Positions 34,920 to 46,670 of a stretch of DNA of 64,000 bases are shown here, piece after piece. Numbering within the stretch: position 1 is the stretch's first letter; each line of letters opens with the position of its first letter. Source of the DNA: Tribonema minus (Eukaryota; Sar; Xanthophyceae; Tribonematales; Tribonemataceae); NCBI GenBank assembly GCA_017506865.1, contig JAFCMP010000268.1, forward strand, positions 124,001 through 188,000. Reading direction: 5' to 3'. A program made the position numbers and the translations under genes. Below the pieces are notes generated by a model, which did no database searches, was not told where the DNA came from, and was given only the letters and a program-made list of their open reading frames with translations.

Positions 34920-37900
34920 TGTATGCGCTGCAGAAGCAGTTGGATGATCACAAAACTACTATAATGATCTCTTGGTACAACGCTGAAACTTCAAGCAGCT
35001 TGGCCTGGTCCTCGTGAGCACAATACACAACTTCCAGCGTTTGTTGCTGGCAGCTAATGGCTTGGCAATGGCTAGTCTGAGTGCCCAAAATCCCAGAGTC
35101 TCTAGCTTGGCCCATATGTACACTAGGCGCTGCAGAGCGGTTTATCGACATGAAGCAGCAGCTGCAGCATCTAGTGCAAAGCAGGTTGCATGTGATGTTT
35201 GTTTGTAGTGTAGTATCAGAAACAAAGTGGCAGAGACTTGTCCGACTCAGACAAAATGCATCATCACTGTGAACAAACTGTGATTGAGGTCTACGTCACT
35301 GTGGCGACCGTTGCTTGCATTTGCACAGGAATCAAAGCTCAGGGACGATACAAACTTGAAGAGATGACATCCCACATGATGCTCTAGAAGTAAAATCTTT
35401 CTGCTCACTTTGTCACAAGCCACCCTAACAACATTGATGATGCGCGATGTGAACGACTTTTCACCACCAAATGTGGGCGCATTCACTAACCTTTGCATGG
35501 AAGTGGAATGCTTCAACGGTCAGTGGTGCGAAGTGCTTTCATACATGCATATGTACACAAACAACACCCCATGCTATGCTGCAGGGCATGATTTTTGCCA
35601 CGCATCGCCATGACGCAAGAAAGTGCAAGCGCACTCTGTGCCCTTCCTTTACTCCAAAGCACTTCAACAACACAATGTTTAACTGGCAAGTGCAAGCACC
35701 TGTTAGTGTGAGCCATGGGCAACTTCAAATGTAACTTCAAGTGCACCAACCTTGTCCGCCGTGCCGCTGCCGTCGCTGCTGCTCTCGCTGCTGGTGCTGC
35801 AGCCACTGCTGCTGCTGGTGCGAGCCATGCCGCTTGTGCAACTTGAAGTTGAAGTTAAACTTCCAGAAACGGTGGCAGTTACGCTGTTGCCGCTGCTGCT
35901 TTGAGCGCTGCTGCTGACCGCTGCGTTGAGCTCTTCGGAAAGGGTGGTGGTGTGCACCTTGGGCAAGAGCCGTGCCAGTGGACTGCCACATCGCTCTGCA
36001 CACAGCCGCGGCGACACATGTTGAAGTTGGAATTGCAGTTGAACTTGAAGATGCAGGTTTGCCACAATGCCTTGCGAGCACCATGCCGGTACGTTGCGAG
36101 TGTATGAGTCAGCCTTGCTCATTACAATATGCTCGCATTCATGGACCATCAGCTGTCTGCGCTCTGAACCACTGTGCATGCCATGATGCCAGCCCCAAGC
36201 GTACCAAAGGTACAGATAATCCGCAATTAAATACAGGCGGCGGCTGACAGAGTGTCGCCTCAAAGTTGGAGAGTAACAGGTAGCATTACATAACTGTTGG
36301 CGGTCTTGCAGCAGCTGAGTGATGACGGTTGTGGGTACTTAGGCAAAGCACGCTTTGTGTCATTATCATAATCATCAGCTTTTCTCAGGACGGCCTGGTG
36401 TCACTCACAGCAAAAAACACTCACGCACAAGCATGCCCTCATTTTGCTGTTCACGAGCTTTGCTGTTCACGAGGCACATGGTAACGAGTGCTGATGTGAC
36501 TCCTGGTAAGTAATGCTGTTAGCATCTACCAGGGCCTAATAAGGGGAACCAACTGGTGATGCAAGCTTGATTTCAGAACCGCCTGCCAGCCAGACAGTCT
36601 GCAGTTTATGTCCCCCTGCTTGCAAGGGACGTAAAAGGCTCAGGTGATAGTTGAGGTTGAAGGTTACCTGCAGAAGTATCAGCAACATCCTGATCAGGAA
36701 GCCGCAGCTCTCCTTCCCCTGGTTCCAAAAGCCCAGTGCCATTGCAGCCCCCTTCACTTGCTGAGGCCAGCCACGTTGGTGGAGCTCCAGTGTTGTATCG
36801 CTGGCGCAGATACAACTGGAATGCAGCATCCGCCTGGACTTGAAGTACACATGAGTTCATCAGGGCCACAGTGTGTTCTTTAGCCTGAAATACTAGTCTA
36901 GCGACTGACATGCCTGGACAAGAGCGTTGTGATGGTTATGGTGTGTAGTACACTCTGTGCCAGCAACAGTTTTCTTAGACTCATTCAGCCAGATGTGGAT
37001 TGGTGACGGCGGTGAGAGGGCGGCGGGATGAACTGCTTGACAGGTACATGTACGTTGAAATGCAGTATTCACATTGGGGAGTGACATTATGCGATGGGCT
37101 AGCGACAACTGGTGAGACGCATGCGTGATGCGTTGTTTTTGCACTGATGACTGCCGCAGTCAGTGTGAACAATTGTAACACCGTGTCAATAACCAACCAG
37201 CAAGCTCGCCAGCAGTCGATGATAGTCATCGAAAGAGGTTGATGTACACCATGGTATGCATGGAGCAACCAATTGACCAGAGCATGCTAATGGATCAGGT
37301 AAAGTGGTCAAAGGCGGCGACAGTGTTGCTCATGACAACTGACTCGATGCACTGCTCCTGAAAGCAGCACACCACCTCTTCTATTCTCAATGCAGCAGCT
37401 TTGCATGCAGCTCACTCAAACCGTAGGTCACTGCACCCCGTCATTTTAGACTTTCAAACACAGCCGGTAGCGTGGACAATGTAACAGCGACACTGGCAAT
37501 GAGCCATCTGAAAGCAGTTTTGCAGTCGGACATCACGTGCAGTGCCAGCGCACGCCTGCTTCTGAGCAGGTGTGACCACACTGCCTTGCCACTGGCACAA
37601 TGGCAGCGCAGCATCATTTGCTGAGCAGCTGATGCTGCCTACACTGCCAATGTACTTGCCTGTTCTGCTGTACTTTCCTGTACTGCCAGTGTACTTGCCT
37701 GTACTCTCAGTGTACTTAGACTGTACTGCCCAGTGTACTTGCTTGTACCGCCAGTGTACTTGCCTGAACTGCGCGCTCCTGCACCCACTGCGGCCCCAGC
37801 TCAATCTGCTCCTCCAGCTTGTCCGTCTCAAACGCCCCAAACACGGCATCATCATCGGCCAGCCCGTCATCACCAATATAGGGTACGTATTCAAGGTCCG

Positions 37901-39336
37901 GCTTCTCGATACCCCTCACATTCTGCAGGGTGGTGGCAGCATCAAAGCGGGCATGGGCGGTGGTCGCGTATTGTGGTGCGTCAGTGAGTTTGTTACCATT
38001 GTGCTATTGAGCTGCGCTCGGTGATTTTGAGCAATGCTAGCGGCATCATCTACCATTTGCGCGTGTTGCGATTCCTCATGTCAGCTTCAATGGCTATACC
38101 TGCTGGTGGCACAAGGCAGCTGCTACTTCTATGAAGCGTCCCTTTCATTGGTACAGGCAAGCCTGTACGCAGCGCTGCAGCAGCTGTAAGTGCCTGCCAA
38201 CGTGTCACATTGAATTGCAATCAGTAAATAAGAGTACATGCACAATGCCCGGCCCTGAGATGCGGCACTTCCGTGCACATGGTTGGCACATCATTCCAAT
38301 CGTATCAATTGATGCATGCAGCGGACATTACAAGAGCACAGTGATGACTCACCGAGTCCACAGCAACCCAGTGGCTGGTGGGCGGCAGGGGAACCACCTC
38401 TTTGATTGGCCGTGCAAGTGCACGCGCCGGCAGTGGTCTGCACACAGAGCACACGCATCCAGCATGCAGAATGTGAGACACCGCTATCTCATGTTACCCA
38501 GAAAAGCGTACTGCAGTGTCAGTGATGATCATGACTTGGCCGTGCTGTGGCAGATGCAGACGCCGCCACAGCACAAGGCCACGTGCAGCACAGTTGCTGC
38601 CTTGTGATGCCTGTTCGAGTTGACTCAGGATTAGGGTTCGCGTAGAGGTACTCACTTGCTGGACTGGCGGCTGGAGAGCCTGAATGTGCACGCAGTACGA
38701 CCAGCCTGTGTCTTGCCCTTAGCCGCACCAGCTGGCGGATCTGGTGGCATGTGACTCTCCTTGCGCGCTTGCGCTTCCGCTGACAGGTGCTCCCATGGGA
38801 TCTCCCCAGCAACACCTCCCAACCGAGCCTGTGCCTCAAAGCCGTGTGCCAGCGTGCCCGGTGCCCGTAGGCGCACATGCAATAGCTCCGGTTTGTGCTG
38901 AGTGATTCCCTCCTGCTGTTGGCGGTCAGCAGGAGCTGCTGCCAGGCTTTTGCTGGTGGTGCCGTCTAGGGTGAGCAGTGGCCTCGGGTGCAGTGAACTG
39001 CTCACATGGCCGCCCTGCATAGCGCTATCCACCACGCTTTCCGCCCACAATTGCGCTGCGGTGTCTCGGCTGGCTTGCCGCGCCGCCACATCTGCGCCAA
39101 CAACAACACAGAGGACTGTTAGTGGCTTCGCCAATCACATTGATGGCGGCATTGTTCCCAACAGTAAACACCAACTTACAGGCTCCGATGTTGCGTCTGT
39201 TCTCCTGCAACTCTGCGCTCGCATAGGACGTTAGGGTGGCGTTGCACAGGGTGTCGAACTGCCGCCTTAGCCTGCGCAAGTGCTGTGGCACCGCTGCTGT
39301 CCCTGGGTCTGAGGCGGAATCTGATATCTCCTTCAT
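26635..39336 (-). CDS. Enhancer of zeste histone H3K27 methyltransferase (PRC2 catalytic subunit)
   Basis: Twelve exons with closing phases: 39336-39180, 39091-38656, 37914-37764, 36833-36668, 35995-35751, 34822-34630, 32882-32363, 31311-31184, 30375-30110, 28997-28666, 27948-27754 and 26803-26635, together 985 aa. Family landmarks in order: [14 protein letters not shown] (about residue 208); [15 protein letters not shown] (about 450); a SANT-like segment [14 protein letters not shown]; the CXC domain ([16 protein letters not shown], then [18 protein letters not shown]); and the SET domain ([62 protein letters not shown]). The C-terminus is extended and basic. The catalytic NHS motif and the tyrosine after it are intact. 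The NPNC loop has one more residue than human EZH2 as I recall it. Long Ser-rich linkers include S-S-A-Q repeats. Intron 3 has a GC donor. It acts in the nucleus, where PRC2 silences genes. Confidence 0.95.
27915..28235. repeat. Echoes of the 3' splice site of Enhancer-of-zeste exon 11
   Basis: CTCGCTGTTGAG, part of the exon 11 start at 27920-27932, recurs at 28027 (followed by TTGCAGCAGTATGACG) and at 28138 (GTCTAGCAAG). A weaker copy lies at about 28207. All the extra copies are in the upstream intron. Confidence 0.75.
28440..28700. repeat. Two echoes of the 5' splice site of Enhancer-of-zeste exon 10
   Basis: TGTATGCACCTGTTTCGCAC (with ACGTCGTAC after it) occurs at 28574 and 28658, and with one change at 28452. 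The 28452 copy extends further into exon sequence (GTACAT-GGAC then GCCTATCCTGTCCGC). Only the 28658 copy joins the full SET exon. Confidence 0.9.
29378..29412. repeat. Degenerate CCCTAA tract in an Enhancer-of-zeste intron
   Basis: GTAACCCTAATTTTCGCCCA followed by AACCCTAACCCGCAACCC, in the intron between exons 9 and 10. Confidence 0.75.
31040..31230. repeat. Echo of the 5' splice site of Enhancer-of-zeste exon 8
   Basis: TCACCTGGCGTGTAGCGGCG followed by CTGCTTGC occurs at 31054-31081 and again at 31180-31207, about 126 bp apart. Both copies show the donor CCAG|GTGA. Either could be used, but only the upstream one (31184) keeps the full [12 protein letters not shown] end. Confidence 0.9.
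33486..33560. repeat. Degenerate TTAGGG cluster in an Enhancer-of-zeste intron
   Basis: Repeated variants (GTTAGGGTT, TTAGGTTAG, TTTAGGGTTAGGGTCAGGGTTAG) inside the intron between exons 6 and 7. Confidence 0.8.
34888..34919. repeat. (CAG)n microsatellite
   Basis: About eleven CAG units just upstream of Enhancer-of-zeste exon 6, in the intron. Confidence 0.9.
37640..37775. repeat. Minisatellite made of copies of a 5' splice site (Enhancer of zeste intron 3)
   Basis: Directly downstream of exon 3 (minus strand) the donor CAG|GCAAGTACACTGGC is repeated in a row with small changes: about six copies of (A/C)AGGCAAGTACACTGG-like units spaced roughly 17-26 bp. The first is the donor used in my model (37763-37762). 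Confidence 0.85.
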
Positions 39337-41078
39337 GTCGCCAAAGCAGACTCTGCACGCCTGCTCAACCTCGCCGCCAGCTTTGCATCATGTTATAGCA
39401 GCCGCATACCGCGCGCTAGCCTGCCTGGGGTGGCCAGGCGCACACACACACCGTGCTGCACCAACAATTCACATCGCCCGCGACTTTTTTCAAAATAGGC
39501 GCTAACGAGGGTTAAGAGGGTTAGAGTCATCGCAGAGCAGGAAAGGAGGCTACATAGCGTAAGGTCTGGTTCAGGACAGGGTTGGATTTGACATGGGAGG
39601 CTTGCAAAGAAGTGATTGCGTATCCAGGGACAGCAGTCACGGTGGCGCTCTGCTTGAGCAACGGATGCTCAAGGGATCACATGCATTGGTGGTCATTGTT
39701 GATGCTTGGCAGTCTGGCTGGCCCATGTGTGGAGAACTACGGTCTCAAGCTCACAAAACAACAAACTGGATCATACTTGTTCAACAGCGAGCTTCAAACA
39801 GGAAAGTGTGAGCAATTCACATACATGCATGCAATGGTCCCTCTGTGCACACGCAATGACGCATATGACTGGCATGTGCTGGAGTGACAGATGAGTTGAG
39901 ATCATCATGACCATGCATGACCTAAGTGGTGATGACGGAAAGCCATCATGCGTACAGTCATACCAGTCACTCCAGGAGTAGACAGATCTGCTGCCATCAC
40001 ACATGTGCTCGATCCCAGAAACTGCAGTGCGCTGTTTGCTGTTAGAGACACACAATGCTGCAGCTCAAGGAAGAATATCAATTATACAAAGAGCCAACTT
40101 CCATAACCTTCACTAGCAAAGTGCCAAAACGTGCCCGTTGCGTCCCTCCAGGTATACCCACCTAAGGCACCTGTGTGTGGATGGCGAAAAAGCACTTGGT
40201 GCAGGCAAGAACAGAATCAAACTCCGGACCATGTGAGTACATATTATGTGGCGACTGTCGCTCACGATGGGATGTGCGCTTGCGCGACAATATTGAGATC
40301 TTCGTATGATGGAGAAGCTAAATGCAGGTATGTATGTGCTGTGTCAGCAGGAAGCGGCGCTCAAAGCGCACATGCTGGTGAGCAAGTCTCCGCCTGGACG
40401 AAACGGGGGACGTACTACGGGACCACTGAGTGTACAGCCACTGACCAAAAGCCACAGGTCACCTGATGACTGGTGGCCAGATCAGGTCAATGACCTATGT
40501 CTACATATAGTGATGAATGTTGCTGCGTTCCCTAATAAAATATGTTGAGTTGTGATGCCAGCAGTGCTGTGACTGAATCGCAGTGGCCCACAGGCACGCG
40601 TGCACGGTACGCACCGGATCAGTGATCTCGCACACCTTTGAGCACTAGCACCAACTGAAGTACAAACTTCAGTGAATGCTCAACATGTTGGACGGCAGGA
40701 TACAAGCCCAGCACACCCATAACGCCCAGCCATAGGACAATCCCCCCCAAGGGTCAGGCCGCCATAGCTGAAGAAGCGTTGTGAGCACTGCAGTGGCATT
40801 GCCACCAGGAGCAACGAACGTCACAATGCACCAGAGCGTGCTGAGACTAGAAAGGGGCCTGGCGCTACGCTGCAACGGCTGGGTGTGACCGCAGCTAGCC
40901 CTGCACCATGACTCTGTGCTAGTGACGGGCCTGCCTGATGCATACAGCGTGATGATACATGCAGCTGAATGCTCTGCATTCAATACAGACTTTCCAGTCT
41001 GACCAAGTGTTTGGGCTGACCAGGGGTGTGTGTGGGAGCGCCAGAGAGGGGGGGGGGGGGGGGGGGGGGGGGGCAAGC
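39337..41078. other. Intergenic region between Enhancer of zeste and the FNT gene
   Basis: No gene was recognised. It ends in a run of about 26 G at 41048-41073, five bases past the transporter stop codon. Confidence 0.45.
41048..41073. repeat. Poly-G tract of about 26 bases
   Basis: An uninterrupted G run on the plus strand, hence C on the transporter's coding strand, immediately after its stop codon (41081-41079). It would fall in the 3' UTR. Confidence 0.95.
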
Positions 41079-44000
41079 CTATGGGCGAGGCTTCTGTGTG
41101 ATGAGGCGGTTAAGCACGCCGTACCCCAATGAGAACATGCACGAGACCATGATGGCACCGCCAATGATGTTGCCAAGCGTCACCTGCCGGGTGGGTGTGA
41201 AAGACAATGTCATGCAGCAGGAGAGATCGGTGAGACTGCCCTGAACACATCATGAGACACGGTCAACAACAGAATGTCATCATTGAGCATGCAAGAAGCC
41301 AGAAGCACGCCAATGCGGCCATGTTGTGCCCAGTCCTGTTTCCCGGTCATGATGCTGGTATGTATGCCGACAATGTTCCAATGATGTTCTTTGAAGTACT
41401 ATCAGCTGAAGTTGCAAATCGCACATCATGGCCGCAGAGACGCCGCTTGTTTGGCACATACATGCAGCACACTTGCATGCAGGCACTCACCAGCTGACAC
41501 AATGCGCTGAGTGACTTGCGCAGATTGGCCCCAATTCTAAAGAAACACTGTTGTTGAGAGTTTTGTGTCGACCACTCAAGCTGCTTACATGTGACACTGT
41601 TTAACAACGCCAGGCACATGCATCAGCAAGCCATGCCGTGCAGCCTTGTCTGGTTTTCCCTGATAATCACACGCTTTGAGGTATTCTTGCTGCTGCTGCA
41701 TGTGCTTCAACTTCACGACACAATCTTATAATCTCAGATGATGTGCATCCTGCTTCCAGTTGAGGATCCAAACTGCAGCTGCAGGCCCGTAATCACGCAA
41801 GTGATACACACAGTATTATTCATTGAGGGCAGAGAGCGATATGACGTGAAAAAACAGACACTAGTAGAGTGATTGCGCAGCTGCTGCAACTTCAACTGCT
41901 GCCTCAACTTAAAACAGCTGCTGTACTTACCGGAACCAGGTGCTGCAGCAGAAACTGGTACACGGCGATGTCGGCGCCTACCATCATGGCTGCCGACACC
42001 AGAAACACTGCACAAGAAGCCAGGCAAAGTCAGAAATTGAGCATCATCGGAGCTGCTTGGACAAAACAGTGCTTACATGAAGCTAGACCAGGCATGGGAA
42101 TTGTAATGTTGCTTCATGTGAGGAACTGAATGCAGCATCACAAGAATAGCACAAAGTGCAGCCCAGCGCGATACAAAACCCTATGTTTATGACTGCTGCG
42201 CCAGACACCACACGCAGAGCTCGACACAAGCACGTGCATCACATTCTGGTGCTGCAGTCACAAACCCCTGCTCAGCCATGCAGGCCTTATCGATCAGCCA
42301 GTATCATCTTGTGTGTCATGAAAGCAATACATACATACCAGATCTCATTACAAGCAGGGCAGCGCTTTGGGTGCGCTCTAGTAACGTGCAGCCTTTGGAA
42401 AAGGTGCTCTGCATGGCATTTGGGTGCACAGGTAATGAGCAAACTGCCATTACATATATCCTCAACTGTTGGTCTGTTCGCCGACTAAGTGACGGCACCA
42501 TGCGTGATGGTACTTGAATCATGCCAAAACAGACAAGTTATAGCTAATTTGCATGCCAATCTCAACTTATCATGACACGTATTATATGGTGCTCTCACTC
42601 CACGACTGCATGCTGCTGTTGAGTGCTTTGATGTACTCAGAGTGTGAGTGTCAAGGCGAACACCCAAAGATGTGCAAAACAGCCGGTCATAACATGCAAT
42701 TCATGCTTGTACACCTTGGAGACACCAAGTCCTGCATATGGAGTGCTTGCATTGCATCGAGGATGCCAGAGACCTGCATTCGATTTGGTTTGCGTATGCC
42801 GGATTCAGATCACTGAAAGACCGCACTTACTGTTGGCGACGCAATGGTCCGCTCCAATGGTGACAAACAGCGACACCGGTAGAAAGACGCAAACAAACTT
42901 TCCAGCTGCAACATGAAGCAAAAGTTGGCAGACAAGCGTTCAGAAGCAGAACATTGAGGCCTCACAGTCAGAATTGGCACGTAGTCCTCAGTAGGGAATT
43001 TCAGGCTCTTGCAACTTTGCTGGCAAGCTTTGAAGCCCTGTGAGATTCCACGAGTCAACTAAACAGGCTGTAAAGCAGTCACCAGCGACACGCAGGCGCC
43101 ACATGACCTACCTACTGAAAGTCAAAGACACTCACACACGGAACATGGAGGTGAATTTCAGCACGTGCAGCGAGCCGGCAGTGCAAACTCAAGTCAAACT
43201 TCAAGTGCACCCTCACCCGCATCAGATGCACCCAGCGACATGTACGCCGCCATGCAGACCAGCCAGTTGCAGAGTACTCCACGCAGCAGCGACTTTGCAA
43301 AACTCTCGCTTGTTTTGGCGATTGCCAGCTGTGCGATGGGATCGATCGGCACGGTTTCGCTTGCGGAGGTGATGCCGGCCAGCAGCAGTGCTCCGATGAA
43401 GTTGCCAATGTACGATACCACCCAGCTCTGCAGGGGAGGCAGGGTCGCAGAAGCCCATTGCAGAGCCAGTGAGCTCATGTGACCGCCGTATCTGTTGATC
43501 GCATGCCCGTTTTTGTGATTGTGATGCGACATGGAGAGCATGCCAGCAGGCATTCGGCAAATTGAAAGCAGCGATCCAAAGTAGTTGTACACGTAGGGCT
43601 CGTGTGGGAGCTGAGTTGAGGGTTGGGAGACCAGCTTGGCCTGTGTAGAGATACCAGAAAGAAAGGCAAGATCAGGTGTGCATTCGGCGGAGGACATGCA
43701 GCTGTGCAACTCATCATCGAATAATCATCGAAGCCCATAGTCCCATAGTCTACTCCGAGTAGCCAACATGAAAACACTGTTGAAGTACTTCTAGTGTGCT
43801 ATCAAGTGATGGAAGTCACCAAAAGACACAGGGCCATGACATATGTTATGCTGATGCAGCAAAGTGATGCAGCAAGGTGTGCCGCAGGAGAGGTCAGGAG
43901 CAAGCCAATTGCAAGCTAATGCGCTCCCATTAAATGTGCTGAGCCATGATGTGACATACTTGAATTACGTCACACGATGCCTGTGCACTGCATTGCACAC

Positions 44001-46469
44001 CACTGCTTCTTTTGGTACAACTTTTAGTTGCAGAGTACTATCCAAGCACGTAACTGACTGTGCACGTAGGAGCTTGGCACTGTGCGCACTGAATGTACAT
44101 ACATGCAGTCGGCACCACGAATGCGTTGCTCTCCAGACCTATATACCCAATGTCGACCGATGCCTGCACCTGCAAAGGCAAATGTTGTGAAAGCACTACT
44201 CGTTGCTTCATGAGCACAGCTGCATTGCTCATCGCCTGCTTTCTACTGCGCAGCATACCTGAGATAATACATTAGAGGTGCAATTCGACGAATGCACCTT
44301 CATCATCTGCTGGCATGTTCAGCTGGCGCTAGGGAGAGGGCATCGGAGTCATGTGCTTCTTCTTTCAAGTATGGGTTCAAACCGCCCTTTCCAGGTGATA
44401 CTGAGCAGCGTTCCAGAAAGTGTTGGAACAGATTTGCCTGCTTTGCACATGAGCACCTGACCATGTGTGCTGTGCGGTCACAAGGGTTGCCAACCGCCAG
44501 TAGTACAACACCATTCATTATAGAAGACAAATATATGTACGTCGTAATCATATCATAGCCACCTGAATTTCACGCCCGGCATAAACTGACTGTCCGTGAC
44601 TGTCTGCCACGCACCGTTCAGTAAAAGACAAACCTTACCCTACCCGTCCCGACTAGTGCTGCAAGGATGGCAGCATGTCTAGACACACCTGAGTACTCAG
44701 TCTTGAAGCTGCATTAACAGTCCGTTCAACATGCCTCATCAGACGGGTAAATTTTGATTGCAATGTGTTTTCCAAGAGTGTGCAAAGTGGGGCAGCAATA
44801 CGCACCTTCAACAATCCCTCGAATGTGGCTTTGCGCTCAAGCACCGATGCTGCAAGAAAGGCTGCGTTGCTGGTAAACAGCTCACCACCGGTGACGACAG
44901 TCATGAACAGTCCGTAAGGCAGCCCCACTGCAGAGAACATGAGAAAGTAGAGCGCAAAAGTTGAAGTATGTTGATGAATCTGCAGTCTGAATGGCAGGGA
45001 CCGCTGCAGGCAAAACTAAAATGGGCGGAGTTTGGCCTGGTGCGCAGTACAGGTATGTAAGTAAAGGTAGCGCTACTGTAGCACTAGCAGTAGATGTGCA
45101 GTATTGAGTTTTTGCTGAGCAGCAACCTGCTAGGACACCGTGGCGAGGGATGAGCGACGGAGGTCTGTAACCAAGTATATACGTTCAGCATGTGCTTGTT
45201 GCTCAGACTCCCTCAAAGGTAGCAATGCTGACATCATGCGCCGATGTAGGTGAACAGTTGTGAACATGTGCACCCGTCAGTGCAGTGCCGTGCGCATCAC
45301 GGCGTACCTTGCGTACAGGAATGCTGGACCAAGTATGAAGTGCATAATGATACACACGGCATACGAATAGGTTGATGGAATCTGGCCTCTGTTGAAGCCT
45401 TCATGCAGTCCCCCCAGGAGTACCCCCAATTCATTGAAGCGGTGCCGGCGAAGCTGGAAGGGTGCAATGCAGCAGTGCTACGCTGTGCTTCAATACCTAC
45501 TGTATTGTACGAGCCATCAAGGATGAGCTTCAACATGTGACAGGGCGGCACTCTTCAGTTCCCGTACCTGCACCAATGAGAAACTTTTGCAAGCCTGGAT
45601 TTTCCGCAGCCATCGCTGGCACATTTCCCCCAACTGTGAGCAGTGCTCCAAAGCCGATATGGCAGCCCGACAGTATGCCAAGAAACTGCAAAGGACAAAA
45701 ACGACAGGAATATGGGTATTGAGCATGAGTACATACAAGCTCAGCTGCAACTACAGCTTGCATTTCTTGCGTCTCTCCGTGCAGAGTTACTCAGGGAGTC
45801 TTTCCATAAAGACGTGGCCAATGGCTGGCTATACTCTCACGCGTGCACAATCATGGACCCATGAGTACCGGAGACCAATCTCGACAAGACAGAACGAAGT
45901 AAGCACTATGTTCTGCACAGGAGGGGGGGGGGGGGGAGGGGGGCAGTGCTGCATGCTACACCTGACAAGCATGCGTAATAATGAACAGGGCGCGCAAAGC
46001 AAGTGTGCTTGCAAAATCTTCACAGCCACCTGACATGCATTCGCATGTTGACACGCATGAATGACATTGCCTGTTCCCGACACGGACAACCTGTGGTGAC
46101 AATCGCAGTCCTTGTGCAAGTCTATCAATAGCGAAAGTGCTTGAAAAGCGTATATAAGGACAGCGAGCGAGCGAGCATGAATATCGACACTGAGCACATA
46201 TACCACATCGGGGAAACGGACTTTCGAGCACTTGCATGAATCACCACATCACCTGGCGTGCGACTTACAAAAATGGTCTGAAACGGTAGCAGAGACTTCT
46301 TGGTTCCCATACCCACAGCAGCATCGTACAGGCCTGATGGTGACAGCAGGAGCATTGGCTGGGTTGACGTCGACGGAAAGTGTGACTGAGCCTGCTGCTT
46401 GTTGGCGACCCCGTAGGCCGCGCTCCGTTCATCTCCCTTCACCGAGCATCGACAAGCCACAGCCGACAT
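41079..46469 (-). CDS. Formate/nitrite transporter (FNT family)
   Basis: Channel-like carrier for small monovalent anions (formate, nitrite, lactate) in a membrane. Seven exons with closing phases: 46469-46269, 45685-45568, 44927-44806, 43427-43217, 42905-42831, 42007-41931 and 41183-41079, together 302 aa, normal for the family. Signatures in order: LLSPSGLYDAAVGMGTKK, CHIGFGALLTVGGN, NPGLQKFLIGAG, VTGGELFTSNAAF, SWVVSYIGNFIGALLLAG, LLRGVLCNWLVCMAAYM, GKFVCVFLPVSLFVTIGADH, CVANMFLVSAAMM and VTLGNIIGGAIMV. The FNT pore histidine is in GADHCVAN. The ~65-residue N-terminus has no clear targeting signal that I can call. The substrate cannot be fixed from sequence. I chose the first in-frame ATG (46469). 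The gene is divergent from the methyltransferase gene at 46671. Confidence 0.95.
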
Positions 46470-46670
46470 CGCCGCGCTGATCGCACTCACAACCTTGTGT
46501 GTTGATGTTGAGCACAAACTTCAACTTCAAACTGCGCGAGTGAACGTGTTGAAGTTTTGTTTTCTACTCAAGCAGAGCTGCCGATGCATGGAGCCGTTGC
46601 TGTACCTGCATGGTTAATGCTACTCTGCGTACACCAGCGCTTCGTGGCTTGTGACGCGCTGCGGAGCATT
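46470..46670. promoter_or_regulatory. Shared divergent promoter region, FNT / methyltransferase
   Basis: 201 bp between start codons, or 114 bp if the upstream in-frame ATG at 46584 starts the methyltransferase. It contains several TTGAAGTT/AACTTCAA motifs (46512-46557), a word common across the window. Confidence 0.5.

Noticed and set aside
39582-39887. 101-codon plus frame in the gap upstream of Enhancer of zeste
   Set aside because: No start context, splice or domain support.
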